Assembly (NCBI GenBank): GCA_938017675.1
Contig: CALIJB010000001.1
Location: 1-19,815 of the forward strand
DNA from: an uncultured Candidatus Saccharibacteria bacterium
GTDB lineage: Bacteria; Patescibacteriota; Saccharimonadia; Saccharimonadales; Saccharimonadaceae
Length of the DNA stretch: 19,815 nucleotides
Reading direction: 5' to 3'
In this document: piece after piece, positions 1 to 6,236 of the stretch
How the letters are laid out: each line of letters starts with the position of its first letter
Position numbering within the stretch: the first letter of the stretch is position 1
The notes under the pieces: model-generated
What the model was told of the DNA's origin: nothing
Seen by the model: the letters and a program-made list of their open reading frames with translations, nothing else
Database searches by the model: none
Made by a program: the position numbers and the translations under genes

Positions 1-477
1 AAAATAATCTGGCAAATACATATTAAAGTCCGCCACAGTTGCTGTCAAATTATGCCTGGCGCAGCGATCAAGATAATATTTTTGCGCATACGAACCAACC
101 AAAATTGTCAATCGCACATTCGGCATCTGCGCCAATAAGCGCGGGTGCCATTTCTTAGCAAAATCCAAGCGAGGCGGCAAATCGCCATGTGTACCCTTGC
201 CTGGATAATAAAAATCTATCGGCATCAGTGCGAATAAATCGGAATTATAAAACTGCTCATCCGTTACGTCCAGCCATCGCCGAAGTAAGCGACCGCTAGC
301 ATCATTCCACGGCTTTAGCGTTTGCTGAGCAATTCGACCTGGCGCCTGCCCGACCAGTACAATTCGCGAACTTGACGAAGCAGAATACACAGGCGACCAA
401 CCTCTATTAGCAAAATTAGCATTCATTGGATCGGCTGCGATCTGATCATACAAAAGCGGTTTAGAGTGCAGTATCAT
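1..477 (-). CDS. Uracil-DNA glycosylase family protein (3' part beyond the window)
   Basis: The first 159 residues are in the window and the frame runs off the left edge. Residues 39-47 (IVLVGQAPG) match the first active-site loop of the UDG superfamily. They are followed by KPWNDASGRLLRRWL (55-69) and a block around FYNSDLFALMPIDFYYPGKG (76-95) with GDLPPR (98-103). This pattern belongs to the single-domain 'GQAPG' type rather than the classical UNG type. These enzymes are expected to excise uracil or related bases from DNA; activity of this subfamily is inferred from the fold. The second catalytic loop, usually an HPS-type motif, would lie outside the window. The ATG at 477 is 18 bp after the 83-aa gene and has an AAAGGT Shine-Dalgarno, so the two are probably cotranscribed. 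Confidence 0.82.
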   Translation of the reverse strand, partial: MILHSKPLLYDQIAADPMNANFANRGWSPVYSASSSSRIVLVGQAPGRIAQQTLKPWNDASGRLLRRWLDVTDEQFYNSDLFALMPIDFYYPGKGTHGDLPPRLDFAKKWHPRLLAQMPNVRLTILVGSYAQKYYLDRCARHNLTATVADFNMYLPDYF

Positions 478-495
478 TGCAGTTATACCTTTAAC

Positions 496-747
496 TTAGT
501 CGTTCTCGTTACGTTGTGCAACTTCTGCAAGCACTGCCTCGAGCGAGAGCGGATAACCAACTCTAATCACTTCGCCACTATCAGTGACAACCCAAGGAGC
601 TTCACCCATTGCTATGGAATTTTTATCAAATTTACGTATAATCCAGCAGTTTTTAGATCGTTCAATTTTATAAGCGTCGCGTGAATCACCAGAAGTTTTT
701 TCAAAAGCTTCCCATGCGTTATCTTTAGGCAATTTAGCTTGACTCAT
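496..747 (-). CDS. Small conserved-looking protein of unknown function (83 aa)
   Basis: I do not recognise this family. The protein is soluble, with no signal peptide or membrane segment. It has a charged N-terminal half and a C-terminal stretch, WVVTDSGEVIRVGYPLSLEAVLAEV, that looks like a beta hairpin followed by a helix. The reading is supported by an AAAGGA Shine-Dalgarno 8 nt before the ATG and by the following glycosylase gene starting 18 bp after the stop. Upstream lies a promoter-like sequence (799-826) and, further out, a Fur-family type palindrome (895-917). It could accompany the glycosylase or respond to the PerR-like regulator, but nothing in the sequence gives its biochemical role. 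Confidence 0.75.
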   Translation of the reverse strand: MSQAKLPKDNAWEAFEKTSGDSRDAYKIERSKNCWIIRKFDKNSIAMGEAPWVVTDSGEVIRVGYPLSLEAVLAEVAQRNEND

Positions 748-780
748 GTAATGTATCCTTTCGTAGATTACTTGATATCA

Positions 781-818
781 TATATTAGCATTAATAGTGT
801 TATATATTAGTATATTAG
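781..818. repeat. Three direct copies of TATATTAG
   Basis: TATATTAG occurs at 781-788, 803-810 and 811-818, that is, at 22-bp and 8-bp steps. The copies flank and overlap the -10/spacer of the candidate promoter for the 83-aa gene. In this AT-rich stretch they may be chance, or sites for a regulator. Confidence 0.4.
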
Positions 819-826
819 TACTTCAA
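799..826 (-). promoter_or_regulatory. Candidate promoter of the 83-aa/glycosylase operon
   Basis: On the minus strand, TTGAAG (821-826) is followed after 16 bp by TATAAC (799-804), giving a leader of about 45 nt before the ATG at 747. The leader contains the AAAGGA Shine-Dalgarno. This is a sequence match only. The rest of the 244-bp gap between thioredoxin and this gene (748-991) is AT-rich and shows only the repeats and the palindrome listed separately. Confidence 0.45.
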
Positions 827-894
827 ATTCATTAAATAAACGTGAATAGCTAACTAGTGACATCACTAAGAGCATCCATAAAACTCACAATTTA

Positions 895-917
895 GTTTTG
901 TAAATGATTAACAATAA
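895..917. promoter_or_regulatory. Second Fur/PerR-type operator-like palindrome
   Basis: The 23-bp block matches the palindrome over the regulator promoter (1732-1754) at 20 of 23 positions. Its core at 899-913 reads TGTAAATGATTAACA, a 7-1-7 inverted repeat with one broken base pair. It lies between the thioredoxin stop and the 83-aa gene, about 70 bp upstream of that gene's best promoter. A weaker -10 (TACAAA, minus strand, 897-902) sits inside it at the same relative place as the -10 in the other copy, so a second promoter may start here. Confidence 0.6.
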
Positions 918-991
918 GCTATGATGCGATAAATATATCAATCAATCTTCGTACAAAAAGTTTTGATAAATTATTATTCTGCGACAACATA

Positions 992-1330
992 TTAATCAGC
1001 ATTTTCTCTAGCTTTTTCCAACGCATCAATTAGTGTCTGTTTTGACTTCATACCGATCAGCTCGGCAACTTCCTCGCCAGCAACAAAAATCTTCATATTT
1101 GGGATGCCCTGCACGCGGTAGTGCATAGCCAGTTCTTTGTTGTCATCACTAGCATCAGTGTCAATTTTGACTACATCAAAATCTGTCTCGTCAGCGATCT
1201 GCTGCAATATTGGCGTCATCGCTCGACACGGCGGACACCATGGCGCCCAAAAATCGGCCAAGACCGGACGCTTGCTTTTTAGTACTTTTTCTTCAAACTC
1301 TTGTTTAGTTGTAATACTAATTAATGCCAT
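992..1330 (-). CDS. Thioredoxin with a WCPPC active site
   Basis: A single thioredoxin domain of 112 aa, near the usual 105-110. The active site WCPPC places the cysteines at 32 and 35, the same numbering as E. coli TrxA, but Gly33 is replaced by Pro. ADFWAPWC before it and the cis-proline GIP in the second half are typical. The protein should reduce disulfides in the cytoplasm; no signal peptide is visible. It overlaps the 3' end of the PerR-like gene by 14 bp and has a strong AGGAGG Shine-Dalgarno inside that gene, 4 nt before the ATG, so it is translated from the regulator's transcript and should respond to the same signal. Confidence 0.92.
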   Translation of the reverse strand: MALISITTKQEFEEKVLKSKRPVLADFWAPWCPPCRAMTPILQQIADETDFDVVKIDTDASDDNKELAMHYRVQGIPNMKIFVAGEEVAELIGMKSKQTLIDALEKARENAD

Positions 1331-1727
1331 AATTCCTCCTTCTATTTTTACATTGTTGACACACTCCAGTAATGACTAAAGGACCGTCGAAACAGCAGCC
1401 ATCAAGCTGGCGCTCGATCTGGCAACGTACTGAATCAGGAACTTTAATATCCTGTAAACTATCGCACTCGCTGCATATAAAATGATCGTGTGATTCCGGT
1501 GAAAAGTCGTACCGCAAACAGCCCTGTTTTGACGCGGGTGCCAGTCCAATAACGCCATCACTCTGTAGACGTTGCGTAATACGATGCACCGTAGTATCGC
1601 TAACATTTGAATACGACTCTCGCAACCGGCTAGCAATCTCGGCATTAGTAGCATGCTGCATCTGGCATAAAATCGATAGTATACTATCAGTATATTTCGT
1701 GATTCGTCGACTAACTATTTGTGTCAT
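1317..1727 (-). CDS. Fur-family regulator, PerR-like
   Basis: A 136-aa protein of the Fur superfamily. Residues 25-62 form the winged helix, with the recognition helix near DTTVHRITQRL (44-54). HDHFICSEC (80-88) and GVCQQC (121-126) give the two CxxC pairs that normally hold structural zinc (C85, C88, C123, C126). Aligning by eye to B. subtilis PerR, H25, D74, H80, H82 and D93 fall at the regulatory metal positions H37, D85, H91, H93 and D104. The Asp equivalent to D85 favours PerR-type peroxide sensing over iron-sensing Fur, but Zur or another specificity cannot be excluded. The ATG at 1727 has no Shine-Dalgarno; the -10 ends 6 nt upstream, so the mRNA is probably leaderless. A perfect palindrome covers this promoter, implying autoregulation. 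Confidence 0.9.
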   Translation of the reverse strand: MTQIVSRRITKYTDSILSILCQMQHATNAEIASRLRESYSNVSDTTVHRITQRLQSDGVIGLAPASKQGCLRYDFSPESHDHFICSECDSLQDIKVPDSVRCQIERQLDGCCFDGPLVITGVCQQCKNRRRNYGIN

Positions 1728-1731
1728 ATTT

Positions 1732-1762
1732 TTATTGTAAATGATTTACAATAAAAATACAA
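1732..1762 (-). promoter_or_regulatory. Promoter and overlapping operator of the PerR-like gene
   Basis: Minus strand: -35 TTGTAT (1757-1762), 17-bp spacer, -10 TACAAT (1734-1739), then 6 nt to the ATG at 1727, so transcription should begin at the start codon. A perfect 11-1-11 palindrome spans 1732-1754. Its core at 1736-1750 is TGTAAATGATTTACA, the 7-1-7 layout typical of Fur, PerR and Zur boxes. Binding here would cover the -10 and block transcription. Confidence 0.78.
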
Positions 1763-1837
1763 TGCTTTTTTACAAAACTTACCACGCTACACTTCTTGGT
1801 CATGATTTTCAACAATTAAATTACTGGTCAGACCAGG

Positions 1838-2641
1838 CTATTTTCGCCCGCTGCCTAAATTAATTTTACTAGCGAGGACTCTACTAAACTTCAAGCTACA
1901 AAATCGCGTCAAAAACACCAGAAGTTTATTCGGCCAACCAACTACATACACTGCTTTGTTATTCATAATAGCGCGATAGCTTTTCGCGGCAACGACTTCT
2001 GGTGTATAAACTCTAAGCCTAGTGAACATTGCCGAGTTTATCATATTAGCATTTCTTTCAAAGTTAGTCGCTACCGGACCTGGGCAAATCGCTGTCACCG
2101 ACACGCCAGAACTTCTCATTTCTTCATGCAAAGCTTCAGAAAACGAGCGGACAAAAGCTTTCGACGCATAATACATCGCCATGTACGGCCCAGCTTGAAA
2201 CGAGGCAATCGATGCAATATTAACAATCTTACCCTCACCGCGACGATCCATATCTTTACCAAATAGATATGATAACTGCATCACGGCCAGCATATTAACG
2301 CTAGCGAGCCCTTTCTGGCGCTGCCAATCAACATCAACATAGCGACCAAACGAACCAAACCCAGCATTGTTAATTAAGATATCTATATTAATGCCTTTAT
2401 GTTTAATCTCGTCATAAACTTCTTGAGCGCTATTCTCAGCACTCAAATCTTTAACTACGTAAACCATTTCAATGCCAAACTGGCGTTCTAACTCCTGTTT
2501 TTGCTGTTGCAATAGAACTTCGTTACGCGCAACAGCAACGATATTATAGCCATTTTGCGCAAATATACGAGCAAATTCTCTGCCCAAGCCGCTCGTAGTG
2601 CCTGTTATTAAAACATACGAAACTGTTCGTTCTTGACTCAT
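1838..2641 (-). CDS. Short-chain dehydrogenase/reductase (SDR)
   Basis: A 267-aa classical SDR, an NAD(P)-dependent oxidoreductase with a Rossmann fold. The coenzyme motif TGTTSGLG is at 13-20, NNAG at 91-94, and the catalytic set is S144, Y157 and K161 (YYASK), with the usual 13-residue step from Ser to Tyr. The segment after PGPVATNF (about 187-194) is the substrate-binding part, and the basic hydrophobic C-terminus might touch the membrane. Substrate cannot be told from sequence. The ATG at 2641 has no Shine-Dalgarno and a perfect TATAAT ends 6 nt upstream. A 13-bp palindrome (CTGGTCAGACCAG, 1824-1836) lies just after the stop but lacks a T-tract, so it is not called a terminator. Confidence 0.9.
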   Translation of the reverse strand: MSQERTVSYVLITGTTSGLGREFARIFAQNGYNIVAVARNEVLLQQQKQELERQFGIEMVYVVKDLSAENSAQEVYDEIKHKGINIDILINNAGFGSFGRYVDVDWQRQKGLASVNMLAVMQLSYLFGKDMDRRGEGKIVNIASIASFQAGPYMAMYYASKAFVRSFSEALHEEMRSSGVSVTAICPGPVATNFERNANMINSAMFTRLRVYTPEVVAAKSYRAIMNNKAVYVVGWPNKLLVFLTRFCSLKFSRVLASKINLGSGRK

Positions 2642-2647
2642 AACAAG

Positions 2648-2653
2648 ATTATA
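2648..2653 (-). promoter_or_regulatory. Promoter -10 of the SDR gene (leaderless)
   Basis: TATAAT on the minus strand, exactly 6 nt before the ATG at 2641. No good -35 lies at 16-18 bp. The predicted transcript starts at the start codon. Confidence 0.6.
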
Positions 2654-2674
2654 CCTTATAATTGGTTAATCTAT

Positions 2675-2695
2675 GAACTCAAACCAAAAGAGTTC
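2675..2695. repeat. Inverted repeat between the divergent SDR and ABC genes
   Basis: GAACTC (2675-2680) and GAGTTC (2690-2695) are separated by 9 nt. The repeat lies upstream of both divergent genes and could be a regulator site. There is no T-tract to make it a terminator. Confidence 0.35.
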
Positions 2696-2745
2696 CTCTA
2701 AATCTCGCGTTTGAATTGCCTTATCAACAATCGAACTGCTCACAA

Positions 2746-2751
2746 TATAAA
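2746..2751 (+). promoter_or_regulatory. Possible -10 of the ABC transporter gene
   Basis: TATAAA lies 16 nt before the ATG at 2768. TTATCA at 2721-2726 is 19 bp upstream, a loose -35 match. Transcription from here would begin about 10 nt before the start codon and include the GAGGAG sequence. Confidence 0.35.
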
Positions 2752-2767
2752 TTGCACAAGAGAGGAG

Positions 2768-4546
2768 ATGCTTTTGAAAAATAAAATTAACGATAAAGAA
2801 ATTTTACGCCTATTCTGGCAAGTATCTGTACCCTACAGACGCCGCAGAAATCTGGCGATATTTTTTACAATTACTACGATTGTCATTTCTATTTTTGTCG
2901 GTCCGCTTGTTATCGCAGAGCTGCTTAATATTATCCAGCACAACCAGCTGCAAACCGCTAATAATTTATGGACGCTAATTGTTCTGTATGGCGTTAGCGA
3001 ACTATGTTCAACGGTGATTGGCTGGCGCTTGGTACTGTATCTAGTTTGGACGTTCGAGACTGCATTGCAACGCGATCTACACTCGCGCTGCTTTAGTAAA
3101 TTGACCAATCAAACAATGTTTTTCCATGCTAATAAATTTGGCGGTTCGCTCGTCAGCCAAACCAACAAACTAAACGGCGCTGTTGAGCGCTTTTGGGATA
3201 CAATTTTTTGGTCGATTTTGCCGTTAGTTATTTCCTTAGCTGGATCAATAATCATTTTATCGACATTAATTTGGCAGTATGCTTTATTCCTGTTTATCTT
3301 TTCAATTATTTTTAGTATTGCCGTCTATTTTGGCTCTAGGCCAATGGCCAAATTGAGCGAAAAAGAAGCTAAAGCCAGCAATAAAGTTAGCGGCCAATTA
3401 GCCGACATGGTTTCAAACATCCTGGCGGTTAAATCGTCTGGCGCTGAATCGCTAGAGCAAAAGCGCTTTTCAAAAACGGTCAGTTCATGGCGCAGCGCTA
3501 GCTTGGGCACGATGCGCGGTTTCCTGAAAGTTAGTACCGTTTATTCGACCATCAACACGATTATCAAAATTGGCGCAATTGCTTTTACGGTATACGCCGC
3601 TCAGCACAATTTAGTATCAGTAGCATCAGTTTACTTAATCATAACGTATACAGGCAGCGTGGCGCACGAGTTGTGGAACATGAATGGCATCATGCGCAGC
3701 TACAATCGTATTATTGGCGATGCTCACGAGATGGTAGGAATCCTTAAAACACCAACGACGCTAGTTGATCGCAGCGACAAAAAACTAGAAATTAAACGCG
3801 GCGGCATTGTTATGGACAACGTAACCTTTACGCACGACGAAGGCCAAGGCGATACCTTGTTTCATGATTTCTCGCTCAATATTCAGCCAGGTGAAAAAAT
3901 CGGCTTAGTCGGATCAAGCGGGTCTGGCAAAACTACCCTCACCAAATTATTGTTACGGTTTGCCGATATTGACTCGGGCAAGATCACCATCGACTCGCAA
4001 GATATCGCCGAAGTTACGCAGGCGAGTTTGCGTAAGCAGATTGCTTACGTGCCGCAAGAACCGTTGCTATTTCACCGTTCGGTGCGTGAAAATATTGCTT
4101 ACAGTCGTCCTGATGCAACTGATACAGAAATTGAAAAAGCTGCCAAGAAAGCTGGCGCTTATGATTTCATCGTCAAACTGCAAGACGGTTTTGACACGCT
4201 AGTCGGTGAACGCGGCGTCAAACTTTCGGGCGGACAGCGGCAGCGTATCGCCATTGCCAGAGCGATTTTGAAAGATGCGCCAATCCTGGTTCTTGACGAG
4301 GCAACGTCGGCATTAGACTCAGAATCAGAAGCGCTAATCCAAAAGTCGCTAGAAACGTTGATGAAAAACCGAACGTCAATTGTCATCGCTCACCGCTTGT
4401 CAACCATCGCTAAGCTGGACCGTATCATCGTCCTGGAAAACGGACGCATCGTCGAAGACGGTTCGCACGATCAATTGCTTGCCAAAAAACGCGGCATTTA
4501 CGCTAAGTTGTGGGCGCGGCAATCCGGCGGATTCATAGAGGAGTAA
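2768..4546 (+). CDS. ABC half-transporter, membrane domain fused to ATPase (MsbA/exporter type)
   Basis: A 592-aa exporter-type half transporter, expected to work as a homodimer or with a partner. The membrane domain covers about residues 1-320, with hydrophobic segments near 28-52, 67-97, 145-185 and 263-297. The ATPase domain has Walker A GSSGSGKT (382-389), Q-loop YVPQE (about 427-431), signature LSGGQ (486-490), Walker B ILVLDE (506-511) and the switch His in IAHR (about 542). All catalytic motifs are intact. Substrate is unknown; lipid, peptide or drug export are all possible. Start: GAGGAG (2762-2767) abuts the ATG at 2768 but is 6 nt from an in-frame TTG at 2774, so the true start may be that TTG (590 aa). 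A longer reading from TTG 2711 has no support. The strong terminator at 4566 closes the unit. Confidence 0.9.
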   Translation: MLLKNKINDKEILRLFWQVSVPYRRRRNLAIFFTITTIVISIFVGPLVIAELLNIIQHNQLQTANNLWTLIVLYGVSELCSTVIGWRLVLYLVWTFETALQRDLHSRCFSKLTNQTMFFHANKFGGSLVSQTNKLNGAVERFWDTIFWSILPLVISLAGSIIILSTLIWQYALFLFIFSIIFSIAVYFGSRPMAKLSEKEAKASNKVSGQLADMVSNILAVKSSGAESLEQKRFSKTVSSWRSASLGTMRGFLKVSTVYSTINTIIKIGAIAFTVYAAQHNLVSVASVYLIITYTGSVAHELWNMNGIMRSYNRIIGDAHEMVGILKTPTTLVDRSDKKLEIKRGGIVMDNVTFTHDEGQGDTLFHDFSLNIQPGEKIGLVGSSGSGKTTLTKLLLRFADIDSGKITIDSQDIAEVTQASLRKQIAYVPQEPLLFHRSVRENIAYSRPDATDTEIEKAAKKAGAYDFIVKLQDGFDTLVGERGVKLSGGQRQRIAIARAILKDAPILVLDEATSALDSESEALIQKSLETLMKNRTSIVIAHRLSTIAKLDRIIVLENGRIVEDGSHDQLLAKKRGIYAKLWARQSGGFIEE

Positions 4547-4565
4547 TTTCTAGCATTTCCGACTA

Positions 4566-4606
4566 TAGCAAAAAACACCGCCAAATCATGACGGTGTTTT
4601 TTGCTA
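4566..4606. terminator. Strong bidirectional terminator
   Basis: A 15-bp perfect stem whose arms contain CAAAAAACACCG and CGGTGTTTTTTG, with an 11-nt loop. Read either way the second arm carries six T. It sits between the converging ABC gene (stop 4546) and rplY (stop 4620) and can end both transcripts. Confidence 0.88.
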
Positions 4607-4619
4607 GTCTAAGACCAAA

Positions 4620-5324
4620 CTATTCCGACGCTTCAGTCTTTTCAGCTTCTCCCGTAACTTCGACTTGTTCGGCGTCAGCGGACTCAGCTTCGCCGGCCGC
4701 CGCATCGTTGGCAGCTGCTAGAGCGCTCGGCTCATAGACGTTTGCCACAACCAAATCTTTTACGGTAGTATCGTCGTCAGCCGTGCCTTCGCGGCCGTCG
4801 TCGCTATCGACCAGCTCAACACCATCCGGCAAAACAATATCGCCCACGGTCACGCGGTCGCCTTCTTTAACAAGACCATCCGTCGGCGCCTCCAATGCTT
4901 CTGGCAGATCCATCGGCAAGGCCTTGACCTTGATCTTTTCAAGCGCTTGTAGCACTACCAAGCCAGCACGCTCCGCCTCAGATTCTCCTGTACCGCTCAA
5001 ACGAATCGGCACTTCGGCAATTACTGGCTCATCAGCCCGAACTGCATGAAAAGAAATATGACGAAGAGCATTTGACCTAGTCGGATATGATTCAACATCC
5101 TTAATCATCGCTATGCGCCGCTCGCTGCCTAGCAACTGGACGGGCGTATGCTTGCCAGCTAACTTATAGACGCGCAGCACTTCGCCAGCTTCAGCCTGAA
5201 TCGGCACCGCTTCCATACCCGCACCGTAGACCACGCCTGGCGTAATTCCTTGGTGACGTAGCGTCTTAACTTTTTTGCCAAGCACTTCGCGCTTAGTAAT
5301 CTTCAGAGTAATTTTTTCTCCCAT
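4620..5324 (-). CDS. rplY: 50S ribosomal protein L25, CTC/TL5 long form
   Basis: A 234-aa L25 protein, which binds 5S rRNA in the large subunit. The N-terminal L25 domain (about 1-90) shows the family pattern REVLGKKVKTLRHQGITPGVVYG near 12-34. A second beta domain (about 95-185) makes it the longer TL5/CTC form. The last 45 or so residues are Ala/Glu rich and probably disordered; tails of this kind are common in the family. It stands alone, between a shared terminator and a divergent DedA gene. Unlike its neighbours it has a leader of about 45 nt and a good Shine-Dalgarno (AAGGAAG, 6 nt before the ATG). Confidence 0.95.
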   Translation of the reverse strand: MGEKITLKITKREVLGKKVKTLRHQGITPGVVYGAGMEAVPIQAEAGEVLRVYKLAGKHTPVQLLGSERRIAMIKDVESYPTRSNALRHISFHAVRADEPVIAEVPIRLSGTGESEAERAGLVVLQALEKIKVKALPMDLPEALEAPTDGLVKEGDRVTVGDIVLPDGVELVDSDDGREGTADDDTTVKDLVVANVYEPSALAAANDAAAGEAESADAEQVEVTGEAEKTEASE

Positions 5325-5376
5325 TTCTCTCTTCCTTTCGTTAGATACCTTTCCGGAGGTTTACTATTGCTTCTCT

Positions 5377-5385
5377 ATTATAACA
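5377..5385 (-). promoter_or_regulatory. Extended -10 promoter of rplY
   Basis: TGT followed by TATAAT on the minus strand (-10 at 5377-5382). TTAGAA 18 bp upstream is a weak -35. The start of transcription would be near 5370, leaving a leader of about 45 nt. Confidence 0.65.
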
Positions 5386-5495
5386 TGTTTATGATAATGA
5401 TTCTAACCAAGCTAGTAATTCACAATATCCCCGATTCGTTTCGACAATAAATTTTTAAACCCAAACCTATTCCATTAGCTGGTGCTAGAAATCTG

Positions 5496-5504
5496 TGCTA
5501 TAAT
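5496..5504 (+). promoter_or_regulatory. Extended -10 promoter of the DedA gene
   Basis: TGC-TATAAT, with the -10 at 5499-5504 and the ATG 10 nt downstream. No clear -35 was seen and there is no Shine-Dalgarno. The transcript should have a leader of only about 3-4 nt. Confidence 0.65.
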
Positions 5505-5514
5505 CATCTCTAGT

Positions 5515-6174
5515 ATGGAAGCCTTTATTAATTTGATTATTCATCTCGGCGTGCCAATTATCTTATTGGTAGTTTTTGCTGAGTCAGGTTTATTAATCGG
5601 CTTCATATTTCCAGGCGACAGCTTGCTATTTACGGCAGCTTACATGGTACAACAGCATATTTTGCCAATTGATATTCATCTATTCGCTATCCTGGTATTT
5701 TTGGCAGCCGTGTTAGGCGATAGTGTTGGCTATAGTTTTGGACATAAGGTCGGCCGCAAATTATTTGAAAAAGAGAATTCGCGTCTTTTCAAGAAAAAAT
5801 ATTTAGAGCAAACTGAAAAATTCTACGACAAGCACGGTTCAATTACTATCGTGTTGGCTCGTTTTGCGCCGATTGTCCGAACTTTTGCGCCAATCGTTGC
5901 TGGCGCCAGCAAAATGCATTACAGAACATTTTTGGTTTTTAACATTATCGGCGGATTCTTGTGGTCATCACTGTTTGTTTATCTAGGTTATTACGCCGGT
6001 GAATTACTTACCAAAGCAGGCGTTAACATCGAGGTTGCTGCTCTTATAATCGTATTCCTCTCTGTCTCGCCGATGATTATTCACGCGCTCAAGAAACCAT
6101 CAAACCGCGCGGCTCTCAAAAAACAGCTCCAAGTTTTATTCTCAAAAACCAAGACGTCCAAACGGAAAAAATAA
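5515..6174 (+). CDS. DedA/SNARE-associated family membrane protein
   Basis: A 219-aa polytopic membrane protein of the DedA family, whose studied members move undecaprenyl phosphate or phosphatidylethanolamine between membrane leaflets. The family marks are FPGDS in the first re-entrant region (about 34-38) and the block ARFAPIVRTFAPIVAGASKM (about 115-134), including the conserved Arg residues. Further hydrophobic segments lie near 57-75, 142-160 and 170-190, and the C-terminus is very basic (KTKTSKRKK). The start was set at the ATG at 5515, not the in-frame TTG 33 bp upstream, because the -10 (5499-5504) lies between them. The gene is monocistronic and convergent with uvrA. The specific lipid substrate is not evident. 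Confidence 0.92.
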   Translation: MEAFINLIIHLGVPIILLVVFAESGLLIGFIFPGDSLLFTAAYMVQQHILPIDIHLFAILVFLAAVLGDSVGYSFGHKVGRKLFEKENSRLFKKKYLEQTEKFYDKHGSITIVLARFAPIVRTFAPIVAGASKMHYRTFLVFNIIGGFLWSSLFVYLGYYAGELLTKAGVNIEVAALIIVFLSVSPMIIHALKKPSNRAALKKQLQVLFSKTKTSKRKK

Positions 6175-6189
6175 CGCAAATCCGTACCA

Positions 6190-6215
6190 AATCTTTCGTC
6201 TGAGATTAGGTTTTT
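6190..6215 (+). terminator. Weak terminator after the DedA gene
   Basis: A 5-bp stem AATCT/AGATT (6190-6194, 6203-6207) with an 8-nt loop, followed by AGG and TTTTT. It lies between converging DedA and uvrA. The stem is short, so this is tentative. Confidence 0.3.
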
Positions 6216-6236
6216 AGTCTTTGCAAAGATTATCGT

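Noticed and set aside
855..890. Short ORFs (8-18 codons) downstream of the operator at 895-917 on the minus strand
   Set aside because: Too short and without convincing ribosome binding sites; mentioned only as possible targets of the weak promoter inside the operator.
1824..1836. CTGGTCAGACCAG palindrome just after the SDR stop
   Set aside because: Only a 4-bp stem is possible once a loop is allowed and no T-tract follows, so it is not a convincing terminator.
4783..5049. Long open frames on the plus strand opposite rplY, and similar ones opposite uvrA, sbcB and the 550-aa gene
   Set aside because: They lack starts, ribosome binding sites and recognisable sequence and mirror the codon pattern of the real genes on the other strand.
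5345..5364. ACCT/AGGT hairpin and CCTCC in the rplY leader as an autoregulatory element
   Set aside because: The stem is only 4 bp and no resemblance to the 5S rRNA binding site of L25 was seen.
5367..5450. A plus-strand 27-codon hydrophobic ORF starting at TTG with GGAGG 7 nt upstream
   Set aside because: It lies antisense to the rplY leader and promoter, has no promoter of its own that I can see, and the GGAGG may be chance.
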